Below are positions 36,476 through 49,589 of a DNA stretch of 64,000 nucleotides, piece by piece. The notes beneath the pieces were generated by a model. It ran no database searches and was not told the DNA's origin. It saw only the letters and a list, made by a program, of their open reading frames with translations. Every line of letters starts with the position of its first letter. The first letter of the stretch is position 1. The position numbers were made by a program, and so were the translations under genes. Source of the stretch: Lepus europaeus (Eukaryota; Chordata; Mammalia; Lagomorpha; Leporidae). The stretch is from positions 51,484,716-51,548,715 of the forward strand of contig NC_084833.1 of NCBI RefSeq assembly GCF_033115175.1. Reading direction: 5' to 3'.

Positions 36476-36631
36476 AACTGAAACAGAGACTAGTTGTTTA
36501 AACAACACTGGTATGGTTTGTTTCTGAAAAAGACTTCGTGACACTATCCCAGGATTTTTTTCTCTTAAATTGGTTTCACTTAGAAAAGATGTGTAGCAGG
36601 CTGTTTTATTTAAAGTACAAAATCTATTCTA

Positions 36632-36931
36632 TTTTTTTAAAGACTTATTTATTTGAAAGAGTGACAGAGAGAAAGAGACAAAAAGCTTCCATCCACTGGT
36701 TCACTCCACAAATGGATGCAACAGCCAGGGCTGAGCAAGGCCAAAGCCAGGACTCCATCCAGGTCTCCCATGTAGGTGAGCAGGGGCCCAAGCACTTGGG
36801 TCATCATCTGCTGGTTTCCCAGGTGCATTAGCAGGGAGCTGGAATGGAAGCGTAACAGATGGGACTTGAACCTGCTCTCTGATATGCGATGCATAACTCT
36901 CTACACCATAACACCAACCAATGCCAGCCAC
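36632..36931 (-). mobile_element. CSINE-like SINE, reverse
   Basis: AAAGACTTATTTATTTGAAA start, CACTGGTTCACTCCACAAAT body, ending near CATAACACCAACCAATGCC. Confidence 0.85.
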
Positions 36932-36939
36932 AATCTATT

Positions 36940-37890
36940 CAGATTTAATGGGATTAGATGTACCCTAGCTAGGGAAAAACCCTTAATGTCTGAGTTTTTG
37001 ACAGCCATTCCACAGCCTGTAGGGAATTCCAACCACTCTAAGATGCTCGGTTGGTCCCCAGCTATCCCCCAGTCTCATCTTTCCTTCACTGTCTTAACAC
37101 CAAACATGTCCTCACTGTTCCTCCCATTTTCCAGCCTCCCTGGTACATGCTCGTTCAAGTACTGGTATGCTTCCCTGTTCCTGCATTCCTCTGATCAGAC
37201 TTAAAACCACAACTCCAATGCTTGGTGAGTGACACTGACAACTACAACTACAACACAGTGCCTAAACCCTCACAGGCACTTGGTCTGCCGTGAATAGATG
37301 AATGCTCTGTTTAGAAAGACACGGAGGGCATGTCAGGGAGTCTCTCTCAACAGTCCAGAAATACTCTTATTCCTACAATGAATTAATTCCAAGGGCTCCT
37401 CTCAAGTACTAAAATATTTAGACACTGAAATCCTTTACATAAAATGGCTTAGTATTTGCATATCACCTGTACACATCCTCCCAGATACTTTAAATCATTT
37501 CTATAAATACCTGATACAATGTAAGTGTTATGTAAATAGTCGTGCAACACATAACAGTTCAGTCAAGGACATACAAGTGCATACACTCTGGTATCCACCA
37601 TATAGTATGTAATAGGCCACACCATCTAGATTTGTGGAAATAAACTCTGTGATGTTCCCTTAATGAAATCACATAGGGACACATTTCGCACAACATATCC
37701 CTGTCATTAAGTGGTGTGCGACTGTAGTTACCATATTGTTTAGAGAATAATTACCAAGAGAAAAGTCTGCACACGCTCAGTATTGATACAATTTTTTTCA
37801 CATATTTTTAACCCATGATTAGTTGAATCTACAGATGTGGAAACCGGAGGTAGAACCCATGGATGTGGAGGACCAAATATAGAACACACT
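36940..37890. other. Intergenic stretch, nothing recognised
   Basis: AT-rich; no gene or repeat identified. Confidence 0.35.
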
Positions 37891-37899
37891 GAACAAGAA

Positions 37900-38090
37900 T
37901 GTGGGTTTTGGATCTAGGCTACCTGAGTTCAAGCCTTGGTTCTGGTACCCCTAAGTTACTATTACAGTCATATGCCTTAGCTGCCATTTATAAAATCTAG
38001 ATAATAGAGTTGTGCTCACATAGGTTAATACATGCAAAATGTTAATAGTAGTTCCTGGCACACAGTCAGTACTCAACAAATGTTAGAACT
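37900..38090 (+). repeat. MIR-like fragment
   Basis: GTGGGTTTTGGATCTAGGCT, ACCTGAGTTCAAGCCTTGG, ATTTATAAAATCTAGATAAT and TTCCTGGCACACAGTCAGTA are in MIR order. Confidence 0.7.
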
Positions 38091-38573
38091 GTTTTAGAAT
38101 AAGTAAGGTTTAAGGCTAGTTTTTGCTCTTAAGAAACTAGTGATCAAGTTGGAAGAAATGACAGGAACCAGGGAAAGGTATAATATAAAGTAAGAAATTA
38201 GGTAAATATCAAACAATTTTAAGTACTAAAAAATGCAGAATCTTCTGGGATGACAATTTTAAGTAAAACTACACTTGTCTGTATGTTTAGATTTAAGGGT
38301 TTGTCATTATAAAAGGCAGCTATATTGCTATGCTGAGTCATATGAAATTCTTAATAGGTCAAAGACATTAGCACTTTTATACAGTTCAATCTAATACTTT
38401 CTAGTTATATCTTACTTTTACCAAATAAAGGAAAGCTCTCCATTTATGTGAGATAAATAATTGGGTTTTTTATTTAACAGCACAAAATAATTCTTTTGGA
38501 AGCTATCTAACTCAACCTCATGAAGCTGCAACATGAAAACTTACATTAAATATCTAGAAGAAAATCTTAAATA

Positions 38574-38891
38574 ATTTTTTTAATTTATTTGACAGGTATA
38601 TAGACAGTGAGAGAGAGAGACAGAGAGAAAGGTCTTTCTTCCATTGGTTCACTCCCCAAATGGCCGCCATGGCCGGCGCTGCATCGATCCGAAGCCAGGA
38701 GCCAGGTGCTTCCTCCTGGTCTCCCATGCGGGTGCAGGCACCCAAGCACTTGGGCCATCCTCCACTGCCTTCCCGGGCCACAGCAGAGAGCTGGCCTGGA
38801 AGAGGAGCAACTAGGATTAGAAACTGGCGCCCATATGGGATGCCGGCACCGCAGGTGGAGGATTAACCAAGTGAGTCATGGTGCTGGCCCT
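38574..38891 (-). mobile_element. CSINE, reverse
   Basis: AATTTATTTGACAGGTATAT start, GGCCGCCATGGCCGGCGCTG body, GTCATGGTGCTGGCCC head. Imperfect duplication GAAAATCTTAAAT / GAAAATCTTGAAT on the flanks. Confidence 0.92.
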
Positions 38892-39956
38892 GAAAATCTT
38901 GAATATTTTGAAGAGAGTAACTAAAAATTTGTACATATTTTAATGAATTATAAAAATCTTGATAGATTTTATTCTCCTTGTATAAAATTATAGGTATTTC
39001 TGTAAAAATCCAACCAAAAAAACCCTTCAATTATATCCTCACATTCATCTGAATTCAGGCCCATAGCAGATATTAAGTTCACATCACTGTGCATTTTCTA
39101 AGTCAATGTATTCTAGAGCTATCTGCTTGCAAAGCAGCACATTAAACTTAATGTTATTCAAACTTTTCTTTAATAAAAAATTGAAGTAATTAACAATTTT
39201 GTACTACACTCAACTGACAAAGATGATTGTTTAGGAAACTTAAGGCAAGCAGAGGTGTACACTAAGAGAGTACCACCATAAAAAAAGACATTCTCTATCA
39301 CTAGAAAATGCTGCAAGACAAAATGATTAATTCAATTAAACATATTTTATACAGCCTACATCACAGACTGTTACAAGTTATGCAATATAGATTCCCTGCT
39401 CTAGTTTCTCATGCAAAATGTTATAAAGCTTTTTCTGAATGTACAACAGGTCAGTGCTAACAGTTCTATGTCAGGACTAGGGGTTATCATAAAAGGGCAT
39501 GCTTAGAAAACCATTTATACTCACCTGTACCCAGCATAACAACACTCTGTCCCTTTTTCTTCCCCACATAGGTTCTCTATTACTAGTTAATGATCTCATA
39601 TATTTACCAGACAAATCACTAAAAATGTACCTATAAATATAGGTTTCATTCAAGGCAGAAGAGAGCAGCTGGAATTTAATGCCACTCTATCTCCTGGTAG
39701 TTTTTAGAAAACAGATACACTACTTCATCCAGCTACTACATAAAAATATGCTTTAACAAAGTGCTCATCTATCTGTATGCTTCCCACAAAGTGCTATGAG
39801 CAACTCACAGTTAAATTAGGATATAGGAATTGATATCTAAAACAGAGACATAGTTTAATTAAGGACCGCCATCTATAATCCTAACCACATTATCTCATGG
39901 ATAATTTTCAGGACATAAAAATACAATAAATACTAGAATGGAAATATAGGGATTCA

Positions 39957-39962
39957 TTTATT
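39957..39962 (-). terminator. Candidate FAR1 polyadenylation signal
   Basis: AATAAA on the minus strand (TTTATT as written). It is one of several possible signals downstream of the FAR1 stop codon and was picked only by position. 3'-end reads would decide. Confidence 0.3.
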
Positions 39963-40109
39963 ACTTTTTGGTTTACAAACAAAGGCACCCAATAATGCTT
40001 CTATTTACTTCTTATAAAAGATTATAATTTTACATTTAAAAAAATATAAAGGACAAAAATCTCAAATTAGTTCTGTAGACAAACACAAAAAAAGGTGAGC
40101 ACTGAAATG

Positions 40110-40365
40110 TTTCCTCCCTGCTTCCAAGCTTTATTACAATTCTCACAACAGCTGGAGCTGGGTCAAGGCTGAAGCCAGGAGCTGGGAGGTGGACTTCCAT
40201 CCAGGACTCCCCAGTTGGTGGCAGAAACCCAATTACTTGAGCCACTACCACTGCATCCCAGGGACTGCACATAGCAGGAAGCCGGAATCAGAAGCCAGAG
40301 TTACGACTAGGACCCACTGGGATACAGGCATCTTAACCATCAAACCAGGTAACAGCTGTCCCTGC
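40110..40365 (-). mobile_element. Diverged older SINE in the FAR1 3' UTR, sense to the transcript
   Basis: GGCTGAAGCCAGGAGCTGGG, CTTCCATCCAGGACTCCCC and CATAGCAGGAAGCCGGAAT are reverse older-SINE blocks; both ends are degraded. Confidence 0.7.
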
Positions 40366-42784
40366 ACTGAGTTTTAGGACATATCAATACAGCCAAGTCA
40401 AATTTAAATTTAGTCACAAGGACATCACAATTTATAATGCATACGCCAGGGTTAGAAGTGAATGGGGTGAAAGACCCAAATGTTTTGGAATATAGCTTTA
40501 TCAAATGAGTCAAATAAAGTATGAAATTTATCTAATAGGCTCTCCTGTTATGCATTTGTATAGAAAACCTAATTAAACAAAGTATGTCTAGCAAATGACA
40601 CCAACAGAACTGATATATAAAACAGTTAAGTTTGACTTAAAGTTGAGTCAGTGGGAATTAACACAATCTATATACTTATGCTAACTTCAGAACTGTAAAT
40701 CCAGACCAACAAACATACTTGCTTAATTTATTCATTAGCCTTCTTTTGACAACAGAATTCTACATAAACATACACACAAAATTATAACACAATGGCCTCA
40801 GCACCCTCTTAGTTAGCATTTCTTTAAATTAGATTACATGAATAAAAAAATTCAGAAGACATACACTTCTGTGTACCTCACACACCTATCCAAGTTATAC
40901 CACATTCTTTGCAAGACAGACAATTCACCTCAATCTAGATAAAGTCAGCAGAAGTAAAAAAATCATATAAACATTAGCATGTTTTCTCGGAGAGAGGGAG
41001 TACTCAGTGTATATTTCATGAGCCACTGTAAATCAAAGTCATCATCATTTATTCCATTTTCAGACATTATGGTCTCTCATACCTTATACAAGGTATGGTC
41101 CTAGACCAGAAACTTTAGTATCATTCCAAAGAATATATAGATATTTATATACATATTTCTGTGAAAATAATGTTTAAAAGTTTTACTACAGAAAATCTGG
41201 CTTCAACATGGAAGCATTTTTCCTTTTCAAGATTATACACCTGCATGGAAGAAGGTGCTTTCCTTTACATTTAGTTTTTCATAATAGCAAAATAAACTTC
41301 TTATACATTGCATTTGACAAAGAAAATTAAGGTGTAAATTTCCATGTAATGTTTTGTATTGTGAACTGACATCTCTAAACATATTGAAGATAGACTGGTG
41401 ATGATTAAATATAATACAATTTGATCACTTTCATTAGAACAGTGTTATGCTTAACAATTTGTTAAACCAAATGTATGTTAAAAGAAGAAGTAGTGTTAAC
41501 TACTATTAAGATTTAAAGGGCATTATAATTATCATTAAAATATACATTAATTTCTTGCTATATTTGTTTCTATAATGCATTTCTTTCTAAAGCTAAAGCC
41601 ACATGCAGAAAAAATAAATGGTATCTTCAAACTCATTCAACAGCTTGCTATTTTATGTGGTATGTAAATAAAGTCCTTTATTTAATTTTATACACAGTAT
41701 TTATTCATTATTTTATTTTTCTTGAAGGAATTCAGCTTTCAAGGTCAAAATTAGTATGTGTTTACACACGAGGACATTTTCTTACTGTCATTACTACCTG
41801 CAAATACATTCTTCAGTAACAATGTACCTTCAGATTTCATTTAGAAGACACCACATGTCTTTTAAGAGTCCTATGAGTAAAATTTAAAAAGGGAAGTGAG
41901 CACAGCTATGGTGACTCAGTCCCCACTCCCACTTCTTACAAGAAATCTTCCTGCTTCAAAACATCAACACAACATCACAGGACTAGTTCTTGTCTGATCA
42001 TAATGTGGACAAGAAAAATGTATTCCTATTCCTTCTGATACTAACAGTTGGACTGTTTTTTTTTACTTATCTTTAAAAAACACTTAGCACATATTCATAC
42101 AGATTCTCAAACCCATTTAGAGCAAGTAGGTTCTTCAGAATAATAGGCAGCCTTCAGATTAGGACAGTAACCAATTGCTTACAGAAAAATGATATGCACC
42201 AGATGTTTAGCAGAAAACAAAAAATGAGAACATGTCTGTCATGTTTTATACACTCAATAACTTAGAGGATGATGTGAAAATAGTCTGAATATAATTTTAA
42301 CAAAACTGAAACCCACTTTAGCAGACAAAAAATCAAACATTGAAGAGTCAACTATCTACCAACTTATCTAGTATCCCTGTTCAAATAGATGCTTTCCATT
42401 GCAGTGAATATTTGAATTAGAAATTCACTATCTGTTAAGGCATATTTTGATTAATATGTTCCAGAATTGCACAGTTATACTGGTCAGTGTTCCTATTCTC
42501 CACCCTGCTCTCATCTCTACTTCTTTCTTCCAAGGATCAAAATGTTAAGTCACGGTTTTGGTGGCAACTGTAAATTTGAGCTGGCATACCACAGTGTGTT
42601 CACTAAGTTTCATGAGCATAAACATTAAAATGTTACATAAAATGTACCATAATTTACTCCATACTCCAATCTAAGATGGTTTAATGTCTTGACAAAAGGT
42701 GAGATGACTTAAGTACATTTTACATTTTGCGCATTTAGACCACCATATACATAGATAGATGTTCTAATGCTAAATTCTTGGTCT

Positions 42785-42985
<201 letters not shown>

Positions 42986-43214
42986 TCAGAATAGGGCGAA
43001 AGCAAATTAATGCTCACTTTTTAATACAAGGTTCGCTTCCACATTAATTTGAAACTTAACGTTAAAAACTAAACTAGAAGCTTTTAAGTTGAAAAGTTAA
43101 CAAAATCCAAACAAATCCGACTACAGATATTTTGAATAGCAGTACATTCAACAATATATTACCTCTATTAATAATGAATATACAGCAAAGTATTTCCTAA
43201 CAGTATATTAGGGA

Positions 43215-43340
43215 TTCAGATTTACTCATCCAACAAATGTTACTGAGTGTCTCTGTGTGCCCAGTACTGTGCCAGACATCAAGTATACTGTAACTAAAAC
43301 AGGTAGCTCCCTTGAACTTCAGGAGTTTCCTATCTAAAAA
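43215..43340 (+). repeat. L2-like fragment in FAR1 intron
   Basis: CATCCAACAAATGTTACTGA, TGCCCAGTACTGTGCCAGAC and AGGTAGCTCCCTTGAACTTC are typical of L2 3' ends. Confidence 0.65.
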
Positions 43341-43739
43341 GGGTTTGTTTATTATGTACCTCATAGGATAGACAAAATACAGTAAATATGTGACATCTTT
43401 AGTTGTTACAAGGTATCAGACCAAGTGCACTTACTCCTTCAGTTTTCGATGGCAGTTACAGGATCAAAAGCCAAATGACAAGTGTTCATCCAAGAATAAA
43501 GCATAGCACTAGCTTTATAAAGGACCCTTCCCATTCTTAAACAGCAACAGTCACATTTCTCTGCTCAAGTTTCAAAATATTTTTGGTATTTCCTGATGGT
43601 GTTTAAAAGGAACACACACCTCTAGATATACAACAAATGTTACATTAAATTCTACTAACTTTAGCAGGCAGTCCAAAATAGAACTGCAATACAGGAACAA
43701 CCGTGCAGAGAAAAGGACTTAATTAAAGGAACCAAAAGA

Positions 43740-43880
43740 TCAATATTCCAGTTTGCTTTGCCACTTAATACAACATGACTTAGGAAAATATAATTTCCCT
43801 AAACCTCTGCTTTCTTATCTATAAAACTGGCTGCTCTGCAAAGCCTCACAGAACTGTGAGGAAGAGGGTTAACAATGCTA
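43740..43880 (+). repeat. MIR-like fragment in FAR1 intron
   Basis: TTTGCCACTTAATACAACAT, CCTAAACCTCTGCTTTCTTA and TCTATAAAACTGG fit MIR. Confidence 0.55.
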
Positions 43881-44261
43881 AAGTCCTCAAGATTCTACAG
43901 AAACTATATTTTTAAAAAGACTATAGAGATTACCATAAAAATTGTATCTCTTAATGACTGATTACCAGTGATGTTTTTCTCTTCTATTTTCTAAGTTTGT
44001 TTTAAATTGGCATTCTAATTGCTTTTATAAAAAGACTAAGAAAATTATAACCCTTAATTATAAACACAAAATTCTATACTGATCTCTTCCATAGATTATC
44101 TGAACTTTAAATAACCTCCAGTTTAAAATGTTTTATTTATTCCTAATATTTTTACTTTTCAGTAACAATATAAGAGAAGATAAGTAATTTTAAAAACTCA
44201 ACTCAAAACAAAGCCTGTGTAAGATCCGTAAGATGCAAGAATCAAACACACACAAAACTCA

Positions 44262-44390
<129 letters not shown>

Positions 44391-44592
44391 CTACATTGAC
44401 AAAAATTTCACATTACTTTCCTGAGTAGTTTTTTTCCCTACTGTCAAAAATTTACTTTTTTCTAGAGGCTGATTCCAAATGACATAACTACAAAATAGTT
44501 AAATGTGGAATTAACTTTTTAAATCTTACTGTTAGTCAGGAAAGAAGTTCTTATTTTTATTTCATACTTTTAATTAAAAACAAGCATTTGTG

Positions 44593-45031
44593 GGGCTGGT
44601 GTTAGGGCACAGCACGTTAGGCTGCCACTGGTGATACCGCCACCATCCCATACTGGAATGCAGCTTGTGTCCTGGCTACTCCACTTCCTATCTAGCTCTT
44701 TGCTCCTGGAAAAGCATCAGGAGATGGCTCAAGTACTTGTGCCCCTGCCACTCACATGGGAGACTATGATGGAATTTCAGGCTCTTGGCTTTGGCCTGGC
44801 CCAGTCCTGGGCCTTTGTGGCCATTTAGAAAATTAATCCAGATGGAAGATAGCTCTCTCTTTTCTTTTTTCATTTTTCTTTTTTCTTTCCTTCCTTCCTT
44901 CCTTCCTTCCTTCCTTCCTTCCTTCCTTCCTTCCTTCCTTCCTCCCTCCCTCCCTCCCTCCCTCCCTCCCTTCCTCTCCCTCTCCCTGTCATTCTGCCTT
45001 TCCAATAAATAAATAAATCCTAAAAAAAAAA
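44593..45031 (+). mobile_element. CSINE-like SINE in FAR1 GC-AG intron, carrying a (TTCC)n/(CTCC)n expansion
   Basis: GGGGCTGGTGTTAGGGCACA head and AATAAATAAATCC tail. The CT-rich tail has grown into about 90 bp of TTCC then CTCC repeats (44886-44977). It is antisense to FAR1. Confidence 0.9.
44886..44977 (+). repeat. (TTCC)n(CTCC)n microsatellite
   Basis: Nearly pure tetranucleotide repeat; the source of long low-complexity frames on both strands. Confidence 0.97.
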
Positions 45032-45613
45032 AGTTTGACTATAATCTGGGAACTCATGTCAGCATTTAAAGAGGAATATGTTAAAAATAAGGAGAAAGAA
45101 GCTCACTTTTTTTTTTAAAGACAAAAATCTTACTGCGTAAATCAATCTACATGTTTCCTCACTACTTGATGTGTGTACACACACGTTTATTTCCAGGTGC
45201 TTTCTATCTGCAGTCTTCCCTTGTTTTCTATATATCCTGTGTATCATATAACAAAAGAATTTAAGTATAAAAACAGCAGAGGGCAAAATGTGCAATGGTA
45301 AAAAAATAGAAAAATATGTGAAAAACAATTTGAGAGGTTTTTCTTAGAACTTAGAGAAAACAGTATTTGGAGAAAAACTGCAGGAAGAACTTAACACTCT
45401 CTTTAAACTGGAACTTAGGGGCAAAAGAGAATCAACATTTCAATTATACTTTGAGTGCCTTTGCCACTCTCTAATACTAACACTACAAAACCAAAGATAA
45501 AACAATTTATTTCACCAACAATTAATATAATTGAAGCTTTAATGAGGGATCATAAAAATATCAATGACTTACTTATAGCATAATAGCTGTGGAAAATATA
45601 TAATTATTTCTCA

Positions 45614-45781
<168 letters not shown>

Positions 45782-47355
45782 TTATGAGAAACATGAACAG
45801 ATCCATATTTTGCAGGGATTAGGAAAATCCCATCACCACCCAGTGTATCAGTTTCCAAGACACAGACATTAACACAGAAATTGTAATAAAAAAATCAATA
45901 AATGTACAAAACCAGCAGGGAATAAGAATATTTCTGCATCTTGGGAGACATTTTGTAAATTCAAAATGAAAAAGGAATTTAGAAGCAGCAGCAAATTAAT
46001 TTAATATTGCCTAAATAGTTTTGCTGACATATGGAACTAATTCTCAAAGGATTTGTAATACCCTCAGGGTCAAATTTTCTGTATGAAATACTGGGCAAAT
46101 AGATTGAAATAGATCCAATTAGTTTTCTCTTGCTTTTTGTTCCTTAAACTGCATGTTAGTTCCACTGCATTTACTAAGACTCCTTGTGTGTTCATAACAC
46201 ATTGTGTGTGTATTATTATCCCAACTCTTCAGCATCACTGAAGCAAAACATACAGAAATATTCGTTTGCTATTTTGTCAACTCTATTTTTTAAATGAAAC
46301 CACAAAATTTCTCCTTAACACTAATTGGCGCCACTCTTGATCATGTGGATGTGCTGTGAAATCAATGACTCAAGTAGAAAACTTCTTGAAATAGATGTTA
46401 ACTCATCTCCCCATGCCTTAGCAATTTGTCTACTTAGAAATAAGAGAGCATGATACTTTTTTGCTTTTTTAAAAAAGGGCAAAAGGCCTTAGTCTTTAAG
46501 CCTGTCATTGTACATATCATGGCTTACTGTAAGTCATTGATATCATAACACCAACCCGAGCAGTAACATCTATATAATAATAATTACCTATGGTTAAGTA
46601 GGGAAAGGGAAGAAACAACTTTGTGAAACAAAACACACATCAAAACAATCCCAACTTCTGAAAATAGAAAATAATTTGTAGAGAAATATTTAAAGAGAAT
46701 TGCATTTATATTTCCACAATAAGGATTAGCATCATATGTGATTCAGAAAACCCCCAAATAGGAGCTTTCAGTAATGGGGGACAGAGGAAAAATCAGAACA
46801 TTAGAAATGGGGGAGAGGGAGCAAAACAGTTACATGTACTAAGAAATTCAATCCATTTAGAAAGAAACCCTGAATCCAGAACACTGGAAGAAAATGAGGC
46901 AATATGGACAACAAGAAGGAAAAAACTATATTTCATCCAATAAAGTAATTCCAAAATAAAACCTCCATTAAATATGAGAAGAATTCTCCAGCATCAAAAG
47001 CTCTACCTGAACAGGAATAGTTCATACAGAGAGAAAGCACTTTGTAGGGTGAAGACAGGGAGAGGGAAGGTTTCTGCTTTTAACAAAAATTAGGCAATTT
47101 TTTTCTTAAAAAAAAAAAAAGATGTAACAGATTTGTAACTAAATCAATATATACTGTATCACGTCTAGGATAGTATACTTGATTCTCTCTGTCACACATA
47201 CACACAACTTTTCCATTATATTTCTTATAAAAAAGTTTTTCCCTGACTCCTTTTTCATGGATAATTATCACCTAATCTTCAGATTCATTCAAGTGGCAGA
47301 ACAGCCTTAAAAATCAATCCGGATTCAGCCACTCAAAAATTACTTGTAATAAACT

Positions 47356-47384
47356 GGGGGGGGCGGGGGGGACGGGACAGGGGA
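47356..47384 (+). other. G-rich tract with G-quadruplex potential
   Basis: Runs of G8, G7, G3 and G4 separated by loops of 1-3 bases, immediately at the 5' edge of a CSINE. It lies on the strand opposite to the FAR1 transcript. Confidence 0.75.
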
Positions 47385-47695
47385 GGCGGCACTATGGCGT
47401 AGTAGGTAAAGCTGCCATCTGCAGTGCTGGTATCCCATATGGGCACCAGTGGCTGCTCCACTTCCGATCCAGCTATCTGCTATAGCCTGGGAAAGCAGTA
47501 GAAGATGGCTTGCACCCGTGTGGGAGACCCGAAAGAAGTTCCTGGCTCCTGGCTTCGGATCGGCGCAGCTCCAGCCGTTGCAGTCAATTGGAGAGTGAAC
47601 CAGCAGATGGAAGACTTCTTTCTGCCTCTCCTTCTCTCTCTGTGTAACACTGACTTTCAAATAAATAAATAAATCTTAAAAAAAAAAAAAAAAAA
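47360..47695 (+). mobile_element. CSINE, forward
   Basis: Body CGTAGTAGGTAAAGCTGCCA through AAATAAATAAATAAATC plus poly-A. AAACTGGGG is repeated at 47351-47359 and 47696-47704. Confidence 0.92.
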
Positions 47696-47923
47696 AACTG
47701 GGGATGAGAGGGAGAGAAAATTTCAAAAGCCACTTATACTTATATACAGGGGGGCTTCAACAGATTCATGAAAAAGTGGAATTAAATAGCAAGTGTATTT
47801 TCTGCTTCTTGAAGACCCCTTGTATATATGTGAAATTTACAAAATATTTTGAGGCAACAAATATATCTGATTGAATTTGGATATAATAAAGAAACTTAAA
47901 ACTGTGCCATCACTCTTTTTTTT

Positions 47924-48226
47924 TGACAGGCAGAGTGGATAGTGAGAGAGAAAAAGAGAAAGGTCTTCCTTTTTGCCGTTGGTTCACCCTCCAATGAACG
48001 GCGCGCTGCACTGATCCGGCAGGAGCCAGGTGCTTCTCCTGGTCTCCCATGGGGTGCAGGGCCCAAGCACTTGGGCCATCCTCCACTGCACTCCTGGGCC
48101 ATAGCAGAGAGCTGGCCTGGAAGAGGGGCAACCGGGACAGAATCCGGTGCCCCAACCAGGACTAGAACCCGGTGTGCCGGCGCCGCTAGGCAGAGAATTA
48201 GCCTGTTGAGCCACAGCACCAGCTCG
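47924..48226 (-). mobile_element. CSINE2-type element, reverse
   Basis: TTTGACAGGCAGAGTGGATA to CCACAGCACCAGCTCG. Flanks CCATCACTCTTTT and CCATCAATCTTTT. Confidence 0.93.
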
Positions 48227-48246
48227 ACCATCAATCTTTTGTTAAC

Positions 48247-48579
48247 TTTTTTTTTTATTTTTGCCAGGCAGAGTTAGACAGTGAGAGAGAGAGAGACAGA
48301 GAGAGAGTTATAGACAGTGAGACAGAGAGAAAGGTCTGCCTTTGGTCGGTTCACTCCTCTAATGGCCGCTACGGCCGGTGCTGCGCCGATTTGAAGCCAG
48401 GAGCCGGGTACTTCCTCCTGGTCTCCCATGCGGGTGCAGGGACCAAGCACTTGGACCATCCTCCACTGCCTTCCCAGACCACAGCAGAGAGTTGGACTGG
48501 AAGAGGGGCAACCGGGATTAGAATCCGGGGTGCCGGCGCTGGAGGCGGAGGATTAGCCAAGTGAGCCACGGTGCCGGCC
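48247..48579 (-). mobile_element. CSINE, reverse, tail-duplication subtype
   Basis: Perfect 12-bp duplication TCTTTTGTTAAC at 48235-48246 and 48580-48591. It shares the extra GAGAGTTATAGACAGTGAG unit with the copy at 18606-18969. It inserted at the duplication of the neighbour on its left. Confidence 0.95.
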
Positions 48580-48734
48580 TCTTTTGTTAACATATTATAG
48601 AGCAAATGCTTGTGACTACACTGCCAGGTATGCTGTGAGTTATTTCTTTATTCTTTGTTATGGCAGCCTGCAAAAACTAATCACAATCCTTTAAGAGTGA
48701 GGTAAGACATTAATGATCATCTAGTCCAGGGTTT

Positions 48735-48905
48735 CTCAACCTTGGCGCTTAGACATTTGGAGTCAGATCATACAGTGTTGAGGGGAAGACGCTCGGCAGC
48801 ACCTTGGCCTCCAACCATGAGACGCCCATCACACCCTTCCCCCAGCAGTGTTAACTAGATACCTCCAAATATCATCAAATGTCCCTGGCTGCGACCTAGA
48901 CATGA
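48735..48905 (+). mobile_element. MER20-like hAT DNA transposon fossil
   Basis: GGGTTTCTCAACCTTGGCGC, GCAGCACCTTGGCCTC, CCCCCAGCAGTG and CATCAAATGTCCCTGGCTGC follow the MER20 consensus as I know it. Confidence 0.75.
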
Positions 48906-49589
48906 AAAGCAGCAGGTTCAGAGTAGTTAAGCTAAATAACAAAAAAACAAACAAACAAAAAAATCCAAGATCATGAAGCCAGTTTTTTAGATGTCATTTT
49001 TAACAGTAAGGAAATACCTACTGTATTTTAAGAGCCAGAGAAAATAATTTGTATTGTTTCTGTATGCAACAATACCATGATTTTTAGTACCCAATGACTA
49101 TTTTAAAAGAATTCATATGAAATGTATCCGTAGCACTTTGTAAAATTATGTCAAGATATCCAGAAAGTTAATTTGTATCTAGCTGACATTCAGAGAAAGG
49201 TAAATGAGTAAAATGAACATCATGACATACATGAATTTACTACAGAATTAGGCTTTATATGAAGGCCCCAACATATGGTGTGAAGTATAGCACCCAGGCT
49301 CAGTCAATAACTGACCAAATCAAATAATACAAATTGTAAAACTCCATGCTCAATGTTCATAAAATTGCCCAAATAAAACATCTTTATGTCCCGGCTGCTT
49401 TTAGACAATATGCTCCCAGAGATCAAGGCTCACTCCTCCTTGGATACTTAGAAAGCACCACACAAGACAAACTTCAGGGATAAAGATTTTCTATGTGTTG
49501 TTTTCTAGATTTTAATTTCTAAAGGTGTTAACTATGATATTATATTATCTATAATAGTCTCCCATTTGACATGCTCACCTCCAAAGTCA

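Larger units (their letters stand above)
39940..42784 (-). other. FAR1: FAR1 3' UTR (left end provisional)
   Basis: AT-rich sequence with no other gene follows the FAR1 stop. FAR1 mRNAs in other mammals have 3' UTRs of several kilobases, so this stretch is the expected UTR. On the minus strand an AATAAA hexamer lies at 39957-39962, with further ones at 38968-38973 and 38469-38474. I chose the first as a conservative end, but the true cleavage site could be up to 1.5 kb further left. An old SINE in the sense orientation of the transcript sits inside (about 40110-40365). Confidence 0.5.

Noticed and set aside
44688..45012. Frames with Lys-Glu-Gly-Arg or Phe-Leu-Pro-Ser repeats
   Set aside because: Produced by the (TTCC)n/(CTCC)n microsatellite; not a protein.
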